Assembly: GCA_030539395.1 (NCBI GenBank)
Contig: JAUNSC010000025.1
Coordinates: 1 to 51,971, forward strand
Direction of reading: 5' to 3'
Length of the DNA: 51,971 nucleotides
Origin: Eubacteriales bacterium
GTDB lineage: Bacteria; Bacillota; Clostridia; Lachnospirales; Lachnospiraceae
The translations under genes and the position numbers were made by a program. Shown piece by piece: positions 9,441-16,924 of the stretch. Each line of letters begins with the position of its first letter. The first letter of the stretch is position 1. The notes beneath the pieces are model-generated. The model did not search any database. It was not told the origin of the DNA and worked only from the letters and a program-made list of their open reading frames with translations.

Positions 9441-10574
9441 ATGGGAAGAGCGGGAGAATATGTCAAGAATTTAAGCGGAGAGGCAGAATATAAATCTTTT
9501 TGTCCGGCGCCACTTCCACCGTTATTGGAAATGGATTCGGATATGATTGCTGCATTAATCGGAGCGACAAAAGCACTGGCTACACTGGACACTCTTTCTG
9601 CTAACATTCCCAATATGAGCCTTTTTATCTCCATGTATGTGCGTAAGGAGGCGTTGTTGTCCTCTCAGATCGAGGGTACACAGGCTACGCTGGAGGATGT
9701 ACTGGATCCACTCATTGAACAGAATGCAAACCAGAATGTGTCGGATGTCATCAATTATATCAAGGCTACCGAGTTTGCACTGAACCGGTTAGAAACTCTG
9801 CCGCTTTGCAATCGGCTGATTAAAGAGACTCACGCTGTTTTGATGGAAGGCGTCAGAGGCCAGGAAAAGAGTCCGGGCGAATTCCGGATCTCTCAGAACT
9901 GGATCGGAGCGGCAGGAAGCACGCTGAAAAATGCGAGATATATTCCGCCGCGTCCAGAAGACATGCAAAAAGCAATGTCCGATCTGGAAAAGTATATCCA
10001 TTCGGATGATACGCTGGATATCCTGATCCAAGCGGCGCTTCTTCATTATCAGTTTGAAACGATCCATCCGTTTTTAGATGGAAACGGCCGTGTAGGGAGA
10101 CTTCTGATTACTTTGTTTTTAATTGAGAAAAAAGCCTTGAAAACACCAGCTCTGTATATTTCCTATTTTCTGAAGAAAAACCGTATCGAATATTATGACC
10201 GTATGAGTGAAGTCAGAAACAAGGATAATTATGAGCAGTGGGTCAGGTTTTTCCTGCAGGCAGTGAAAGAATCTGCTGAGGATGCAACGGAGGCCATCCA
10301 TAAGCTTTCCGCTCTGCATGACCGTAACTATGCGGCCATTAAGCAGATGGGGCGTGCAGCGCAGACAGCAGAAAAACTGTTTTCCTATCTGGAGCAAAAC
10401 CCTATTATTGATATTAGGAAGACAGCAGATGAATTGGGACTCTCTTTTAGCACAGTATCCGCAGCAGTGGGCAGGTTTGTGAAAGAGGGAATCTTAATGC
10501 AGACCAACAACGCAAGCAGAAACAGGGTATTTGCTTATCAGGAATATCTGGATATTTTACGAAAAGACACTTAA
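9441..10574 (+). CDS. Fic-domain AMPylase with N-terminal inhibitory helix and C-terminal winged helix
   Basis: The protein has 377 residues. It carries an N-terminal Fic-associated region with the inhibitory-helix motif SSQIEG (residues 74-79, matching S/TxxxE-G/N). The complete catalytic Fic motif HPFLDGNGRVGR starts at His209. The C-terminal ~80 residues look like a winged helix (DIRKTADELGLSFSTVSAA). Fic proteins usually transfer AMP from ATP to a protein hydroxyl, and the inhibitory Glu78 keeps them off. All key residues are present, so it should be active. Start ATG 9441 has GGAGG 8 nt upstream. It is flanked by its own promoter and terminator, as expected for a self-regulated single gene. 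The target is unknown. Confidence 0.92.
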   Translation: MGRAGEYVKNLSGEAEYKSFCPAPLPPLLEMDSDMIAALIGATKALATLDTLSANIPNMSLFISMYVRKEALLSSQIEGTQATLEDVLDPLIEQNANQNVSDVINYIKATEFALNRLETLPLCNRLIKETHAVLMEGVRGQEKSPGEFRISQNWIGAAGSTLKNARYIPPRPEDMQKAMSDLEKYIHSDDTLDILIQAALLHYQFETIHPFLDGNGRVGRLLITLFLIEKKALKTPALYISYFLKKNRIEYYDRMSEVRNKDNYEQWVRFFLQAVKESAEDATEAIHKLSALHDRNYAAIKQMGRAAQTAEKLFSYLEQNPIIDIRKTADELGLSFSTVSAAVGRFVKEGILMQTNNASRNRVFAYQEYLDILRKDT

Positions 10575-10594
10575 AAATTCATATGATTATCATG

Positions 10595-10622
10595 GGCTGT
10601 CCTTAAAGGGGCAGCCTTTTTT
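10595..10622 (+). terminator. Terminator after fic
   Basis: The stem GGCTGTCC / GGGGCAGCC (10595-10602 with 10609-10616, one T-G pair) has a 6-nt loop and six T after it. Confidence 0.8.
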
Positions 10623-10636
10623 AGGAGGAAATGATC

Positions 10637-11191
10637 ATGAAGGTAAAATTGTTAAAAGGGGTTTTGACAGTCCTCTCTCTCATCTGTATCCTCTGTATTC
10701 CGGTTACGCCGATTCATGCGGAGCCGCAGGGGACAGATGGGACGGAAATGCAGGTTATAGAGCCCGAGAAACTGGAGATTCAGCTTGGTGCAGACTGGGC
10801 CGGCGTAGAGTTTCAGCTGAAAACGGATTCAGGGCTGTATCCTGGTACCATAGCCGTCGGAGAAGATGGTGTTCTGAGAATGGAACTGGGCGGCAGCAAA
10901 TCTTATGTGCTGACCTGTATGAATTCATCCGTATCTGCCCCAGAAGCGACGCAGGCCCCTGCCACAACAGAGGAAGCGCAAAATGAGAGCAATGAGAGCC
11001 AGGAAAGCGATGGCTCCAATAGCGGGCAAGATACAAAGGGCACAGTTGCCGGTATCCCAATCCTTCATCTGGTACTGTTTGCAGGCGGTATGGTTTTGGC
11101 CGTCGGCAGCCTGGTTGCAATGCGGGTGATGAAAAAACGCAGAGAAAGCGATGCGGAGTATGAGGATGAAGATGAATATGAGGATGATTAG
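10637..11191 (+). CDS. Type I membrane protein of the ICE (signal peptide, linker, TM, acidic tail)
   Basis: The 184-residue protein has a signal peptide ending near PIHAEPQ (about residue 30). A short extracellular domain follows, then a Ser/Asn/Glu-rich linker (~100-135), one transmembrane segment (about 139-163) with KKRR on its cytosolic side, and a strongly acidic tail rich in Glu, Asp and Tyr. This plan resembles membrane proteins of Tn1549-like elements, though I cannot name the family with confidence. ATG 10637 is preferred over ATG 10631 because AGGAGG (10623-10628) is 8 nt away from the former and only 2 nt from the latter. It may be cotranscribed weakly from upstream. Confidence 0.75.
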   Translation: MKVKLLKGVLTVLSLICILCIPVTPIHAEPQGTDGTEMQVIEPEKLEIQLGADWAGVEFQLKTDSGLYPGTIAVGEDGVLRMELGGSKSYVLTCMNSSVSAPEATQAPATTEEAQNESNESQESDGSNSGQDTKGTVAGIPILHLVLFAGGMVLAVGSLVAMRVMKKRRESDAEYEDEDEYEDD

Positions 11192-11273
11192 TCCCAGACT
11201 GAGTTCAAAATACGCGAAAAGCCCTAAAAGGAATATTATATATAAAAAATCAAAATAAATATTCCTATAAGGC

Positions 11274-11302
11274 TTGACGTGTGGGATTTTATTTGCTATA
11301 CT
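11274..11302 (+). promoter_or_regulatory. Strong sigma-70 promoter for the structured leader
   Basis: TTGACG (11274-11279), a 17-nt spacer and TATACT (11297-11302) predict a transcript start near 11309, about 260 nt before the DUF3268 gene. A TCAAAATAA nonamer identical to the fic operator unit lies just upstream at 11250-11258. Confidence 0.8.
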
Positions 11303-11308
11303 ATAACC

Positions 11309-11547
11309 GTGGCAGGGGCTTGCGTTCAGGCTCTCGGTACGTTTGTGGTATAGCGTCAGACCTGATTCAAGGGAATCAGGGAACCGTTACGGATTCTGCG
11401 CATTGAGCGGATCCACAACAACGCAAGTCAATTGAATATTAAAGCCGGAAGGCTGCTTAAATACTTACAGAGTCAATTTGCTGGATGAGACATTGAAATT
11501 CCAGTGCCTTGGCTCTGTATGCTTTTTTGCAGACCTTCCGGCTTTTT
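11309..11547 (+). ncRNA. Long structured 5' leader, candidate DUF3268 RNA motif with terminator
   Basis: The transcript from the promoter at 11274 folds in two parts. A closed domain is held by a 10-bp stem GGCTTGCGTT / AACGCAAGTC (11317-11326 with 11420-11429, one G-U). Inside it are a perfect hairpin CCTGATTC-AAGG-GAATCAGG (11361-11380) and a stem GGATTC/GGATCC (11391-11396 with 11409-11414). Next comes a long arm, AAAGCCGGAAGG (11441-11452) with CCTTCCGGCTTT (11534-11545), that contains further stems (11466-11472 with 11513-11519; 11481-11485 with 11500-11504) and ends in a T-rich run. It looks like an attenuator or riboswitch with a terminator as expression platform. A 'DUF3268 RNA motif' is known from comparative genomics upstream of genes of this type. 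I infer it is that motif but could not align it. Confidence 0.65.
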
Positions 11548-11572
11548 CTTTTATCCAAACGGAGGTAAGACG

Positions 11573-12046
11573 ATGAAAAAACAAAAAAAGAAAAGAAAGG
11601 GATTTCAGGCAGGTTCCATGCGATGCCCTTATTGTGGCAGCCCGGTGATCTATAGAAGCGCAGATGGGATTTATCATGACAACAGTAAAAAAACAATGCT
11701 CTATGTGTGCAGTCATTATCCGGAGTGTGACGCTTATGTAAGAGTCCATGCCGGAACCAATATCCCGGTGGGAAGTCTGGCCAATCATGAGCTTCGCACA
11801 CTCAGACGGACCGCACATCATTATTTTGATCAGCTGCACCAGTCTGGAATGATGAGCAAACAAGACGCCTATCAGTGGCTGGCGGATTTGATCTGCGCAC
11901 CTTTATCGGAGGCGCATATCGGTTATCTGGGCGAGTATTACTGCAAGCAGGTCATTGAGGAGAGCCGCAGGCTGTTGGAGCGCCAGAAATCAGGAAAGAA
12001 CAGGTGCCGATTTCGGGCATTAGAAGGGAGAGTGGCGGCTTCATGA
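11573..12046 (+). CDS. DUF3268 zinc-finger protein
   Basis: The 157-residue basic protein starts MKKQKKKRK. A zinc-ribbon lies near the N-terminus (CPYCG, then CSHYPECDAYV), giving four Cys ligands like those of topoisomerase-type zinc fingers. The rest is helical. ATG 11573 has GGAGG at 11561-11565. The gene directly follows the leader RNA terminator, so its expression is probably controlled by readthrough. Its stop overlaps the sigma-factor start (ATGA), so the two are translationally coupled. Function is unknown; nucleic-acid binding is likely from the ribbon. Confidence 0.85.
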   Translation: MKKQKKKRKGFQAGSMRCPYCGSPVIYRSADGIYHDNSKKTMLYVCSHYPECDAYVRVHAGTNIPVGSLANHELRTLRRTAHHYFDQLHQSGMMSKQDAYQWLADLICAPLSEAHIGYLGEYYCKQVIEESRRLLERQKSGKNRCRFRALEGRVAAS

Positions 12047-12597
12047 CACTGACTGAGAAAGAACGGGAAAAGATTGAAAAAAATATCGGTCTGGTACATA
12101 CGGTGATTCGGGATAAGCTGCAGCCTCCATATCAGGTGGGTATGTATTCCTACGAGGATCTTTTCCAGATCGGCTGCATTGGGCTTTGTAAAGCAGCGTC
12201 AACAGACAAAGGCGGGACATTTTCGACCTATGCCTACCGGTTGATCTGGCACCAAATCTGTGATGCCATGATTTATGCAACCAGGCGGCAGACGAAGGAG
12301 ACCGCTTGTGATGTGACGCCGTACATTGCTGCAAAACAGGAAACCCCAGAGGAGCTGTCGGATTTCCGCATGGATATCAAACGGGCACTCGAACAGGCAA
12401 AGGCTGATGCACCGCCTTCCACCAGGAAAGGCATAGATGCTATCTGCATGATGTCGAAAGGGTATACAAGCAGCGAAATTGGAGAAAAAATGGATGCTTC
12501 GGCAAAGCTTGTGTGTGCATGGGTATCCAAGGCACGGAAGTTTTTGAAGAGCCGGCCGGAGTTTGCACAGATTGCAGCTGCCTATCACTTGGAATGA
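12043..12597 (+). CDS. Sigma-70 family sigma factor (ICE-encoded)
   Basis: The protein has 184 residues. Region 2 is clear (EDLFQIGCIGLCKAA, then GTFSTYAYRLIWHQI). A C-terminal helix-turn-helix (GYTSSEIGEKMDASAKLVCAW) stands where region 4 binds the -35 box. The start at ATG 12043 overlaps the previous stop by 4 nt. A frame extension back to 12004 lacks a ribosome site. The size fits the small sigma factors of Tn1549/Tn916-type elements that switch on element genes. Together with the DUF3268 gene and the leader RNA it probably forms a regulatory operon of the ICE. Confidence 0.85.
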   Translation: MTLTEKEREKIEKNIGLVHTVIRDKLQPPYQVGMYSYEDLFQIGCIGLCKAASTDKGGTFSTYAYRLIWHQICDAMIYATRRQTKETACDVTPYIAAKQETPEELSDFRMDIKRALEQAKADAPPSTRKGIDAICMMSKGYTSSEIGEKMDASAKLVCAWVSKARKFLKSRPEFAQIAAAYHLE

Positions 12598-12614
12598 TGA
12601 CGGGCAGAACATAA

Positions 12615-12659
12615 GGGATGCTGACAGCCTTGTTTGGTTTTCAGCATCCCGTTTTTTTT
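12615..12659 (+). terminator. Terminator after the sigma-factor gene
   Basis: A 10-bp perfect stem GGGATGCTGA / TCAGCATCCC (12615-12624 with 12641-12650) is followed by eight T. Confidence 0.9.
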
Positions 12660-12675
12660 ATTTTGGAGGCAAATT

Positions 12676-13074
12676 ATGAATATAAGAAAAAAGAATATCT
12701 GGATATGGCTAATTCCATTTCTTATTATGGCCATTACGCTGATTTTATTTAAGGCAGTATTTTTGTTGGGCTATGTGCCAACAGAGTCCATGGAACCGAC
12801 GTTGAAAAAAGACAGTTATATCGTTGGAACCCGGATTTTCTCCAAACTTGAAATAGGCGATATCATTATTTTCCATCATGACGGGAAGCTGCTGGTCAAG
12901 CGTATTGCAGCTGAGGAAGGTGAACAGGTAGAGCATAACGGAGCCAGTCTGACAGTGCCGGAAGGCTGTTATTATGTTCTTGGGGATAATGCGGAGCATT
13001 CACTGGATTCAAGGTACTGGGAAAATCCTTTTGTAAAGCAAGAGGATATTGTGGCGAGATTGATTTGGCCATAA
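12676..13074 (+). CDS. Small type I signal peptidase (S26)
   Basis: The 132-residue membrane protease has a single N-terminal transmembrane segment (residues 8-31). The catalytic Ser38 lies in ESMEPTL and the general-base Lys75 in LLVKRI. The conserved late box GDNAEHSLDSRYW is also present, so the Ser-Lys dyad is intact. ATG 12676 is chosen for GGAGG at 12665-12669. Although short, it has every S26 box. It sits after a terminator at the right edge of the ICE module, which also encodes several exported proteins (adhesin, lipoprotein, membrane protein) that it could process. Confidence 0.92.
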   Translation: MNIRKKNIWIWLIPFLIMAITLILFKAVFLLGYVPTESMEPTLKKDSYIVGTRIFSKLEIGDIIIFHHDGKLLVKRIAAEEGEQVEHNGASLTVPEGCYYVLGDNAEHSLDSRYWENPFVKQEDIVARLIWP

Positions 13075-13225
13075 GATTTTTTACTCCGTTTCATATGAAA
13101 ACAGACATTATGAAATAGGCTGTATTTGAATTAAGCAGCAGTGTAGTTTTGACATTATAGATGAAAAAGAATAAATATAGGATATTTCGAGGAACAATCT
13201 AGGAACACATAAGAGATAATAATAA

Positions 13226-13254
13226 GAAAAAGCAGCCAACCTGCGTGTGGCTAC
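13226..13254 (-). terminator. Terminator of the XRE repressor gene
   Basis: Read on the - strand, the stem GTAGCCA / TGGCTGC (imperfect at one pair) is followed by a run of five T (A-run at 13227-13231 on the + strand). It lies right after the stop of the - strand gene. Confidence 0.6.
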
Positions 13255-13255
13255 T

Positions 13256-13570
13256 TTACTTCTTACTGTTTAGTTCCTTCATAATGCCGAGGAGATAAGC
13301 CATCGACTTGGGATCCAGTTTCTTTCCCTCTTCGATAAACTCCTGCAGGGCCGTCGGATAAAGGTTTCCTTCATCGAAGAATTCCTGCGGCGTTACACCT
13401 AAATATTCACAGATGTAAAAGAAGGATTGCATGGCCGGAAGTGACTTTTTATTTTCAATGTTATTGATGTAGTTGTTTGCTTGCCCCAACGACAGTGACA
13501 TGTCGCGTGCGGACACACCTTTTTGTGCTCTCAGTTTTGCCAGCCGTTCCGGGACAAAATCTTCATACAT
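13256..13570 (-). CDS. XRE-family helix-turn-helix repressor
   Basis: The protein has 104 residues. An N-terminal XRE HTH (RLAKLRAQKGVSARDMSLSL, then INNIENKK) is followed by a short helical dimerisation region. Start ATG 13570 is chosen because GGGAGGTG stands just upstream on the - strand; an open frame back to 13612 has no such site. It is the only - strand gene in the first 27.9 kb and lies divergent from the promoter of the SLOG gene at 13648, so it probably controls the boundary between the ICE module and the gene array. Confidence 0.85.
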   Translation of the reverse strand: MYEDFVPERLAKLRAQKGVSARDMSLSLGQANNYINNIENKKSLPAMQSFFYICEYLGVTPQEFFDEGNLYPTALQEFIEEGKKLDPKSMAYLLGIMKELNSKK

Positions 13571-13647
13571 CGCCTTCACCTCCCATTCTATAGTAGATTG
13601 TACCTTACACATATGTCTTATTCGCAGATTTGAAAGGGGTGTTTGAA

Positions 13648-13676
13648 TTGACTTGAAGAAATAAATCTATTATAAT
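13648..13676 (+). promoter_or_regulatory. Sigma-70 promoter for the SLOG gene
   Basis: TTGACT (13648-13653), a 17-nt spacer and TATAAT (13671-13676) lie 42 bp before the start codon. It is the clearest promoter in front of the long run of small + strand genes. Confidence 0.75.
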
Positions 13677-13718
13677 TAGATTAGGTGAAAAAATATAACT
13701 ATCGACTGGAGATATCAG

Positions 13719-14234
13719 ATGAAAGTTAAAACCTGTTGTGTTACCGGACACAGGGATATGCCTTGTGAGGAAATTGGTAGCATAAAAAAAGCTCTGCATA
13801 AGGAAATAAAAAAAGCAGTGAAGGATGGCTTCACTGTCTTTCTATCCGGATTTGCCGATGGTGTGGATCAATACTTTGCAGAAATCGTTATTGAGCTGCA
13901 GAAAGAAAATCAGAATTTAAAACTGATCGCAGTACTCCCATACAGGGATCGTGTGAAGGGACTAAATCGCAAAGAACAAACAAGTGCTTTGCTGAATGCC
14001 TGTACTGAGATGGTGGTAATTCAAGAGGAATACCAACCCAGCGTCTATTCACAGCGTAACCGTTATATGGTTGAGCATTCGGACCGCGTGATCGCTGTGT
14101 ACGATGGGAGGGAGACAGGCGGTACGGTGAAGACGATCCGTTTTGCGCACCGCTTTCATAAAGAATTGCGTGAAATTCCGGTAGGACTAAACTTGGACAA
14201 AAAAAGGATAAATCTTGGAAGCAATGATGTATAA
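13719..14234 (+). CDS. SLOG-family protein (DUF1273/YpsA-like)
   Basis: The protein has 171 residues. It shows the Rossmann-like SLOG fold marks: TGHRD near the N-terminus, LSGFADGVDQ in the middle (nucleotide-binding Gly loop) and VYDGRETGGT late. SLOG proteins bind nucleotide-derived ligands and many sit in stress or phage-conflict loci, but YpsA-type members have no settled reaction. GGAG lies 8 nt before ATG 13719. It is the first gene after the promoter at 13648. Confidence 0.85.
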   Translation: MKVKTCCVTGHRDMPCEEIGSIKKALHKEIKKAVKDGFTVFLSGFADGVDQYFAEIVIELQKENQNLKLIAVLPYRDRVKGLNRKEQTSALLNACTEMVVIQEEYQPSVYSQRNRYMVEHSDRVIAVYDGRETGGTVKTIRFAHRFHKELREIPVGLNLDKKRINLGSNDV

Positions 14235-14321
14235 AAAGAGTGGAGCCGCAGGCAGTTCCATGATATAATAAAGCCTTTAAAAATGATAATTGTCTGAAAA
14301 ATGATGGGATGGAGGTCATTC

Positions 14322-14669
14322 ATGAAAAAATGGTATGACGAAGAATACGAATTTGAAATTGAGGTAACAGGGTTTCTTCGTGGTGATCACACAGAGCGGT
14401 ATTGCCGAAACGGAGAGGAAGTCGGAGATAAATACACCTGTACTTATGGATGTCCTGTAAATGCGGATGGGCAAGGAATTTGTTCCAAGGTAATGATGAT
14501 GCTGTTTCCTATTATGGAGGCAGTCAGAAGTGGCGGGGATTTAGAAAACATTGGCGGTATCGGTAAATACTGCAAGGAAATCGTATGCCCGGATGGATGT
14601 GTGATGTTCCGCTTGACAGCGAAAAAACTTGGAAATGAGAACTTTTTTAAAGGAAAGTTTTTTGATTAG
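14322..14669 (+). CDS. TIGR04076 family protein
   Basis: The small 115-residue protein has a Cys cluster (RYCRNGEEVG, then CTYGCPVNADGQGIC) and the phrase SGGDLENIG typical of this uncharacterised family, which is common in Clostridia. ATG 14322 follows GGAGG with a 6-7 nt gap; an in-frame ATG at 14301 has no ribosome site. Function unknown; the Cys pattern hints at metal or redox use. A 17-bp piece of this gene (14532-14548) recurs exactly at 26104-26120. Confidence 0.8.
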   Translation: MKKWYDEEYEFEIEVTGFLRGDHTERYCRNGEEVGDKYTCTYGCPVNADGQGICSKVMMMLFPIMEAVRSGGDLENIGGIGKYCKEIVCPDGCVMFRLTAKKLGNENFFKGKFFD

Positions 14670-14696
14670 AAAAAGATAAAAGAAGGGAAACCGGAT

Positions 14697-15110
14697 ATGC
14701 TTGATAAAATACCAAATATGGACGATATGACCGCCCTGGTTGGACAGTCTTTATATGACGTGTGGCAAAAGCTATGCACTGCGATTGACAAGCAATATGA
14801 TATGGACTGCATTTGGAACAGCGGCGGTAAGGCATGGACCTATGAATACAAATACCGCAGGGGCGGAAAAACACTCTGCGCCCTATACGCAAGAGAGAAC
14901 TGCATTGGTTTTATGGTAATCTTGGGAAAAGACGAGCGGGCGAAATTTGAAGCCGGCCGAAGTGAGTATTCGGAAAGCGTTCAGAAGGTTTACGATGACT
15001 CAAAAACCTATCATGATGGGAAATGGCTGATGTTTGAGCCTGTTGACACATCTATGTTTGGAGATTTCATGCAGCTGTTGGCTGTTAAGAGAAGGCCGAA
15101 CAGGAAATAA
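14697..15110 (+). CDS. DUF3788 family protein, copy 1
   Basis: The 137-residue protein is typical of DUF3788: an N-terminal helix (LYDVWQKLCTAID), the core phrase WTYEYKYRRGGKTLCALY, and a C-terminal WLMFEPVDTS segment. A second, divergent DUF3788 protein is encoded at 16471. Function is unknown. AGAAGGG precedes ATG 14697. About 200 bp of non-coding DNA follows (15111-15310), holding a good ribosome site before a six-codon frame (ATG 15129). That looks like the stub of a lost gene. Confidence 0.8.
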   Translation: MLDKIPNMDDMTALVGQSLYDVWQKLCTAIDKQYDMDCIWNSGGKAWTYEYKYRRGGKTLCALYARENCIGFMVILGKDERAKFEAGRSEYSESVQKVYDDSKTYHDGKWLMFEPVDTSMFGDFMQLLAVKRRPNRK

Positions 15111-15310
15111 AGGATCGTGGAGGAGAAGATGTCAAAAAATCTGAGATAAGGTTGCTGACAGCTGTGAGAACAAGGACTTGACGGACAGTATGATGATTGG
15201 CATATCGGCAATCACAAACGTGGAAGTTGATGGAGCATGAAATACGCAAAAAAAGCTTTCGTTTTTTGTCGATAGCCAGACTGGAAACGATAAGCCAGGA
15301 GGTAGTTAAT

Positions 15311-15904
15311 ATGATATCTGCAATTTACGAAAGGCGGAGCACAAGAAAATTTTTAACAAGAGACATATCGAAAAGTGATATGACAGATATTATCCAAAGC
15401 GGAATGAAAGCGCCTTCATCTAAAAACAGACAGCCCTGGAAGTACATTGTGGTACAGGGAGATGCGAAAGAAGAAATGTTAAGGGTTTTCCGTCAGGGAA
15501 TTGCAAGGGAAGAAAACGAATGTGCGTTGCTGCCTCAGAGTAAACGCTATATTGCCGCAGCGAAACATACTGTTGATGTAATGGAAGCAGCACCGACAAT
15601 CGTTTTCGTTGTTAATTCATTGGGAAAAAATGAAATGGGGGAAATGACGCCGGAAGAACGTGTTTATGAGATCTGCAATATACAGTCCATAGGCGCCTCT
15701 GTTCAAAATATGCTTCTTGCCGCTACGGAAAAAGGAATAGGCAGCCTTTGGATATGTGATATCTATTTCGCATATTCGGAATTATGTGAATGGCTGAATA
15801 GCGAAGGACAACTTATTGCCGCTATTGCATTTGGTTATCCGGACGAATTCCCAGAAGAAAGACCACGCAAAAGAATAGAAGATATTGTTGAGTGGAGAAA
15901 TTAA
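15311..15904 (+). CDS. Nitroreductase-family oxidoreductase
   Basis: The FMN-dependent enzyme has 197 residues. The hallmark N-terminus ERRSTRKF and the flavin-binding PSSKNRQPWKY are present, with an Ala/Gly-rich C-terminal GQLIAAIAFGYP before PEERPRK. Such enzymes reduce nitro groups, quinones or related electrophiles with NAD(P)H. The start at ATG 15311 is set by CAGGAGG (15296-15302) with an 8-nt gap. The frame is open further upstream to 15197, but that part is not like the family. It is followed by a PNPOx-like gene, giving a flavin-linked pair. Confidence 0.88.
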   Translation: MISAIYERRSTRKFLTRDISKSDMTDIIQSGMKAPSSKNRQPWKYIVVQGDAKEEMLRVFRQGIAREENECALLPQSKRYIAAAKHTVDVMEAAPTIVFVVNSLGKNEMGEMTPEERVYEICNIQSIGASVQNMLLAATEKGIGSLWICDIYFAYSELCEWLNSEGQLIAAIAFGYPDEFPEERPRKRIEDIVEWRN

Positions 15905-15974
15905 GCGATATATTCAAGTAAACTTTACTAAGATGAATAGAAAATAATGATTGGTATTAAGGAGGAATATGTTT

Positions 15975-16409
15975 ATGAGTGAAAAATTCCCGCTGGAAGC
16001 GAAAAAGATAATGGATGAAAGATTTGGGCACGATACCTTACTGTCACTTGCCACTACGGACCAAAATATCCCGCATGTGAGAACTGTGAATGCTTATTAT
16101 GAGGATGGCTGTTTTTATATCATCACATACGCTGCCTCCAACAAGATGAAGCAGATAGGTAATAACCCCATAGTAGCGGTGGCTGGCGAATGGTTTACTG
16201 CGCATGGCAAGGGGGTAAACCTTGGGTGGTTCTGCAAAAAGGAAAACTATGAAATGGCCCAAAAGCTGAGACAGGCATTCAGCGAATGGATTGATAACGG
16301 ACACAACAATTTTGATGATGAAAATACGATCATCTTATGTGTTCAATTAACAGAGGGAATTCTTTTCTCTCATGGCACGAGGTATGACATAGATTTCGCT
16401 GGAAACTGA
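15975..16409 (+). CDS. Pyridoxamine 5'-phosphate oxidase-like FMN-binding protein
   Basis: The split-barrel protein has 144 residues: opening MDERFGHDTLLSLATTD, core IPHVRTVNAYYEDGCFYIIT and AASNKMKQIGNNP, the usual FMN-contact strands of the PNPOx-like superfamily. Such proteins bind FMN, F420 or haem; the substrate cannot be read from sequence. ATG 15975 is preferred over ATG 15969 because GGAGG (15961-15965) is 9 nt away rather than 3. It lies 70 bp after the nitroreductase. Confidence 0.85.
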   Translation: MSEKFPLEAKKIMDERFGHDTLLSLATTDQNIPHVRTVNAYYEDGCFYIITYAASNKMKQIGNNPIVAVAGEWFTAHGKGVNLGWFCKKENYEMAQKLRQAFSEWIDNGHNNFDDENTIILCVQLTEGILFSHGTRYDIDFAGN

Positions 16410-16470
16410 TTGCAACCTGCAGAAGCTATGTCTGTGCTATTGTAATTGGAAAGGGGGACTGTGAATCAGT

Positions 16471-16893
16471 ATGTTGGATTTGAAGGATATAAATTATATG
16501 CCAGATATATTTGAAATAAGTAATTACATCGGGAATCCGCTGTTTGATTCGTTTTGTGAATTTATGGATAGAGAGTATAAAGCATTGCGTAAAATTGAAT
16601 ACAGCAAGGACGTTTGGGCCCGTGGATGGAATATAAAGTTGAGAAAAGCAGGAAAATCTTTATGTGTAATCTATCCCAAAGAGAATTACTTCACTGTGCT
16701 GGTGGTTATCGGCAATAAGGAGAAAGAAAAGGTTGAAGGAATATTGCCTCAGTTATCTGATGAAATGCAGACAATCTACCGTGAAACAAAAGAAGGCAAC
16801 GGACAAAGGTGGCTTATGATTGAACTGCATTCAAATGATTGTATATATCAGGACACCTTGAAACTGATCCGCATTCGCAGAGAAAGTAAATAA
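16471..16893 (+). CDS. DUF3788 family protein, copy 2
   Basis: The 140-residue protein has the same layout as the gene at 14697: early FDSFCEFMDREY helix, core WNIKLRKAGKSLCVIYPKEN and late RWLMIELHSND. The two are clearly divergent rather than a recent duplication. AAGGGGG stands upstream of ATG 16471 with a long gap. Together the two DUF3788 genes bracket the nitroreductase/PNPOx pair. Function unknown. Confidence 0.78.
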   Translation: MLDLKDINYMPDIFEISNYIGNPLFDSFCEFMDREYKALRKIEYSKDVWARGWNIKLRKAGKSLCVIYPKENYFTVLVVIGNKEKEKVEGILPQLSDEMQTIYRETKEGNGQRWLMIELHSNDCIYQDTLKLIRIRRESK

Positions 16894-16924
16894 AAAGACT
16901 GAATCATAAATGGGAGGTGTTTCT

